The notes under the pieces: generated by a model
What the model saw: the letters and a program-made list of their open reading frames with translations, nothing else
Databases searched by the model: none
What the model was told of the DNA's origin: nothing
Part shown: in pieces, positions 32,112 through 33,972 of the stretch
Numbering within the stretch: the stretch's first letter is position 1
How the letters are laid out: every line of letters starts with the position of its first letter
Source: a virus
IMG/VR virus record: IMGVR_UViG_3300035190_001909
Coordinates: 1 to 33,972 of that record
Reading direction: 5' to 3' (one strand)
DNA length: 33,972 bases
Position numbers and translations under genes: made by a program

Positions 32112-32518
32112 ACTTGACTCAGAATTTTACACTTGAAGAGTTTGAATATTCAAATACAGCAATTGAAAATAATATAATTAATAAAGCAAATAATGAAGTA
32201 GTATATAATTTAAAAGAGTTATGCAACAACTTATTAGAACCTTTAAGAGATAAATTAAACAAACCCATTATAGTAACATCTGGTTATAGATGTTTTGAAT
32301 TAAATAAAATTGTTGGTGGTGTTAGTAAATCACAACATCTTGAAGGCAAAGCTGCTGATATAATTGTTAAAGATTTATCTACAGAAGATTTATTTCATTT
32401 TATTAAAAACAATTTTAAATTTGACCAACTTATCATTGAACATATTAAGGGTAAAAATTGGGTGCATGTTTCTTGGGATGGCGCAAATAATAGAAATAAT
32501 TCTTTAAGGATTGGATAG
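32108..32518 (+). CDS. M15-family peptidase, endolysin
   Basis: The 136-residue protein is a small zinc peptidase of the M15 type that cleaves peptide bridges in the cell wall. The zinc ligands appear as SGYRC then SQHLEGKAADI (H77, D84) and WVHVS (H120), and the whole domain is 136 residues, the normal size. No signal peptide is present, so release needs a holin. It overlaps the upstream gene by four bases and is followed by the spanin-like gene. Confidence 0.9.
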   Translation: MNLTQNFTLEEFEYSNTAIENNIINKANNEVVYNLKELCNNLLEPLRDKLNKPIIVTSGYRCFELNKIVGGVSKSQHLEGKAADIIVKDLSTEDLFHFIKNNFKFDQLIIEHIKGKNWVHVSWDGANNRNNSLRIG

Positions 32519-32523
32519 ATTTA

Positions 32524-33081
32524 ATGCTCCTTAAATATAAAATCATTATATGTTTAGTTGTTTTGGTTTCAGTTTTTTTTATTGGCAGGTTTTCAGTCAA
32601 AGAAAAAATTGTGACAGAGACTAAAACAATTAAAGTAACAGATTTTGAAGAAGTAGCCCATCTTGTAAAAGAAGAGCTTAAAAAAATTTCTTCTCAAAAA
32701 AAACAGGTTAAAACTATAGACAAAATTAAATTGCCAGACGGAACAATCAAAACGCACGAAACAATAGCAACCGAAAGTAAAAGAGAAGAAACGGGAAACA
32801 TTGCAAATTTCGTTTCTGTAGATACTAAGGCTAGGGCTATGCAAGAAACTGAGCTTAAAACGCCTAGAAATGATTTTGCTTTAGAAATGCAGGCAGGTAT
32901 TGAAAATAGTTTCACAAATTTTTCAGACCTTCCAAGAACATTCGAATTTTCGCCCAATGTTTCAGCAAAACTTAATTATAGGGTAACGGGCGACTTGTGG
33001 GCTTTTTCAAGAATCAAACACGAAATTTTTAACAACAATAATTTTTACGAGATCGGGATCTCGCACAGACTCGAATTTTAA
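32524..33081 (+). CDS. Spanin-like membrane-anchored protein with outer-membrane-type C-terminus
   Basis: The 185-residue protein starts with a transmembrane helix (KIIICLVVLVSVFFIGRF, residues 6-22 approx.), then a charged coil and linker (EEVAHLVKEELKKISSQKKQ) and a C-terminal third made of short beta-like strands ending in ISHRLEF, with the terminal Phe seen in outer membrane proteins. A single protein anchored in the inner membrane and perhaps inserted in the outer one would act like a spanin to fuse the membranes. It lies behind the endolysin, six bases after its stop. Family not recognised. Confidence 0.65.
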   Translation: MLLKYKIIICLVVLVSVFFIGRFSVKEKIVTETKTIKVTDFEEVAHLVKEELKKISSQKKQVKTIDKIKLPDGTIKTHETIATESKREETGNIANFVSVDTKARAMQETELKTPRNDFALEMQAGIENSFTNFSDLPRTFEFSPNVSAKLNYRVTGDLWAFSRIKHEIFNNNNFYEIGISHRLEF

Positions 33082-33135
33082 ATAGGGGTGTCCCTAGTAG
33101 ACGGTCTAAAAACAACGTTAAGGAAAAATATTTTA

Positions 33136-33741
33136 ATGGAACAAATTTTAAATTACCAAGTAGAACAAGTAAATAATGAACAATATTGGAACACTTACTA
33201 TAAAGAATTTATGCAGGACTACCCTGATGAATTGACTTTTATTAGAGAAGGACTTTTGACACAAGACCAATTAAATAAAAGAAAAGAGTTACTAAATAAA
33301 ACTTCAAATATTTCACACTATTTAATTTTAAAAAATGGCGACAAAGCTATTGCGTTATTCCGTGGTGAACAGAGAGACATAGATGTTTATTATTTACGAC
33401 ACGGAGTAGTTAAAAAAGAATATAGAAAACATGGGATTTTATCCGAGTGTTTAAACAAAGCGATAGAATATTGTAAAGAGGCTGGCTTTGTGCAGATTAT
33501 ATGCTGTTTTGTTCTTTCAAATAACAATATTTTGTCGCAAATGATCAAAAAAGATTTTTACCTTACAGGAGTAGAAACACATGCAGAATATGGGCAAATT
33601 GGATGGTTAACACATTTTTTAAATGAAGACCTAAAAAAAGCTTATATATTTAGGTGCGGAGAACTCAAATTAAGCAAAAAACTTTATGATAATTCAGAGA
33701 AAAACTTAGAAAAATTAAAAGAAGTTTTTTCAAGCTTCTAA
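33136..33741 (+). CDS. GNAT-family acetyltransferase
   Basis: About 201 residues from the ATG at 33136; the frame stays open to a GTG at 33088, but that codon has no proper ribosome site. The GNAT fold shows in motif A, VVKKEYRKHGIL, with the R/Q-x-x-G-x-A-like acetyl-CoA loop, followed by IEYCKEAGFVQII, and motif B around NNNILSQMIKKDFYLTG. It would acetylate a small molecule or protein, unknown which. It follows the lysis genes and converges with the last gene, overlapping it by 12 bases. Phage GNATs sometimes modify host functions. Confidence 0.82.
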   Translation: MEQILNYQVEQVNNEQYWNTYYKEFMQDYPDELTFIREGLLTQDQLNKRKELLNKTSNISHYLILKNGDKAIALFRGEQRDIDVYYLRHGVVKKEYRKHGILSECLNKAIEYCKEAGFVQIICCFVLSNNNILSQMIKKDFYLTGVETHAEYGQIGWLTHFLNEDLKKAYIFRCGELKLSKKLYDNSEKNLEKLKEVFSSF

Positions 33742-33972
33742 TGTTTCCCTATATTTTTCAATCACCAAAGTTGAAATAAATTTATGAACGTCCATGTTTA
33801 TTTCAGCTCCTAACTTAACAGCAGACCAGTAAATATCATCATCTAGTGAAACTCTTTTTATTTGTTTTTTCTCAGATTTTCTCGAATGGATGATATGATT
33901 TTTACAAAAATAATTACCGTTACAATCTCTTTTTGTAGCAATCTCACTACACATTTCGCACATTTTTTCCAT
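33730..33972 (-). CDS. Zinc-finger / ribbon-helix-helix protein at the window edge
   Basis: The 80-residue protein starts at the last base of the window. It has a CEMCSEIATKRDCNGNYFCK zinc-binding pattern (C-x2-C, C, C-x2-H) in the first 26 residues and an RHH-like part (KRVSLDDDIYWSAVKLG). It could be a DNA-binding regulator. The gene converges with the GNAT gene and overlaps its 3' end by 12 bases. It may belong to a neighbouring transcription unit beyond the window. Confidence 0.65.
   Translation of the reverse strand: MEKMCEMCSEIATKRDCNGNYFCKNHIIHSRKSEKKQIKRVSLDDDIYWSAVKLGAEINMDVHKFISTLVIEKYRETLEA

Noticed and set aside
1-33972. tRNA or rRNA genes
   Set aside because: No cloverleaf with T-psi-C-like GGTTCGAATCC or rRNA signature was noticed on reading; a covariance search was not possible here.

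Overview
The window is a large part of an AT-rich (roughly 30% G+C by eye) genome of a tailed phage or prophage with a contractile, myovirus-type tail. The host is probably a low-GC Gram-negative bacterium: one protein has a lipoprotein-like signal peptide, another looks like a spanin ending in an outer-membrane-type terminal Phe, and the endolysin is a small M15 peptidase. I cannot name the host. No integrase, tRNA, rRNA, CRISPR array or insertion sequence was recognised, so the lifestyle is open.

Layout. Positions 1-18408 (minus strand) hold a near-complete, tightly overlapping virion operon, read from right to left: large terminase, portal, Mu F-like minor head protein, XkdF-like protease/scaffold, decoration protein, major capsid, head-tail connector genes, tail sheath, tail tube, tail chaperone with a clear -1 frameshift signal, tape measure, Dit-like protein, baseplate plug, hub, Gp138-like spike, gp25-like wedge, baseplate J, DUF2612-like protein, a short collar-type fiber and a secreted protein of unknown function. 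Positions 18409-20794 split the large from the small terminase gene. This stretch carries two perfect DnaA boxes, a promoter-terminator pair that could make a very short RNA, three unrecognised genes (one on the plus strand with its own promoter) and a GC-rich island with a palindrome that may be a packaging site. Positions 20795-22742 hold the small terminase and two adjacent membrane-protein genes of unknown function.

Positions 22743-29411 (minus strand) are the early/replication block: a candidate iteron origin, a VirE-like helicase, several tiny genes, an RNA ligase, an Xre-type repressor, a MazG-like protein, a VRR-NUC nuclease, a zinc-finger protein and a DEAD/DECH helicase. A divergent control region at about 29412-29585 carries a 19-bp near-perfect inverted repeat around GGCAAAA-type repeats. 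From there the plus-strand operon runs right: ribbon-helix-helix protein, YqaJ-type exonuclease, RecT annealase, SSB, then directly a lysis set (one-TM holin candidate, M15 endolysin, spanin-like protein) and a GNAT acetyltransferase. A convergent zinc-finger/RHH gene closes the window.

Working together: the YqaJ/RecT/SSB set with two helicases and VRR-NUC would provide replication and recombination, the RNA ligase and MazG-like protein would adjust RNA repair and nucleotide pools, the terminases and virion operon build the particle, and the lysis genes release it. The parts least explained by known phage biology are the terminase-splitting island, the two membrane proteins, the candidate origins and the divergent operator. 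All functions come from motif reading; no database search was run.
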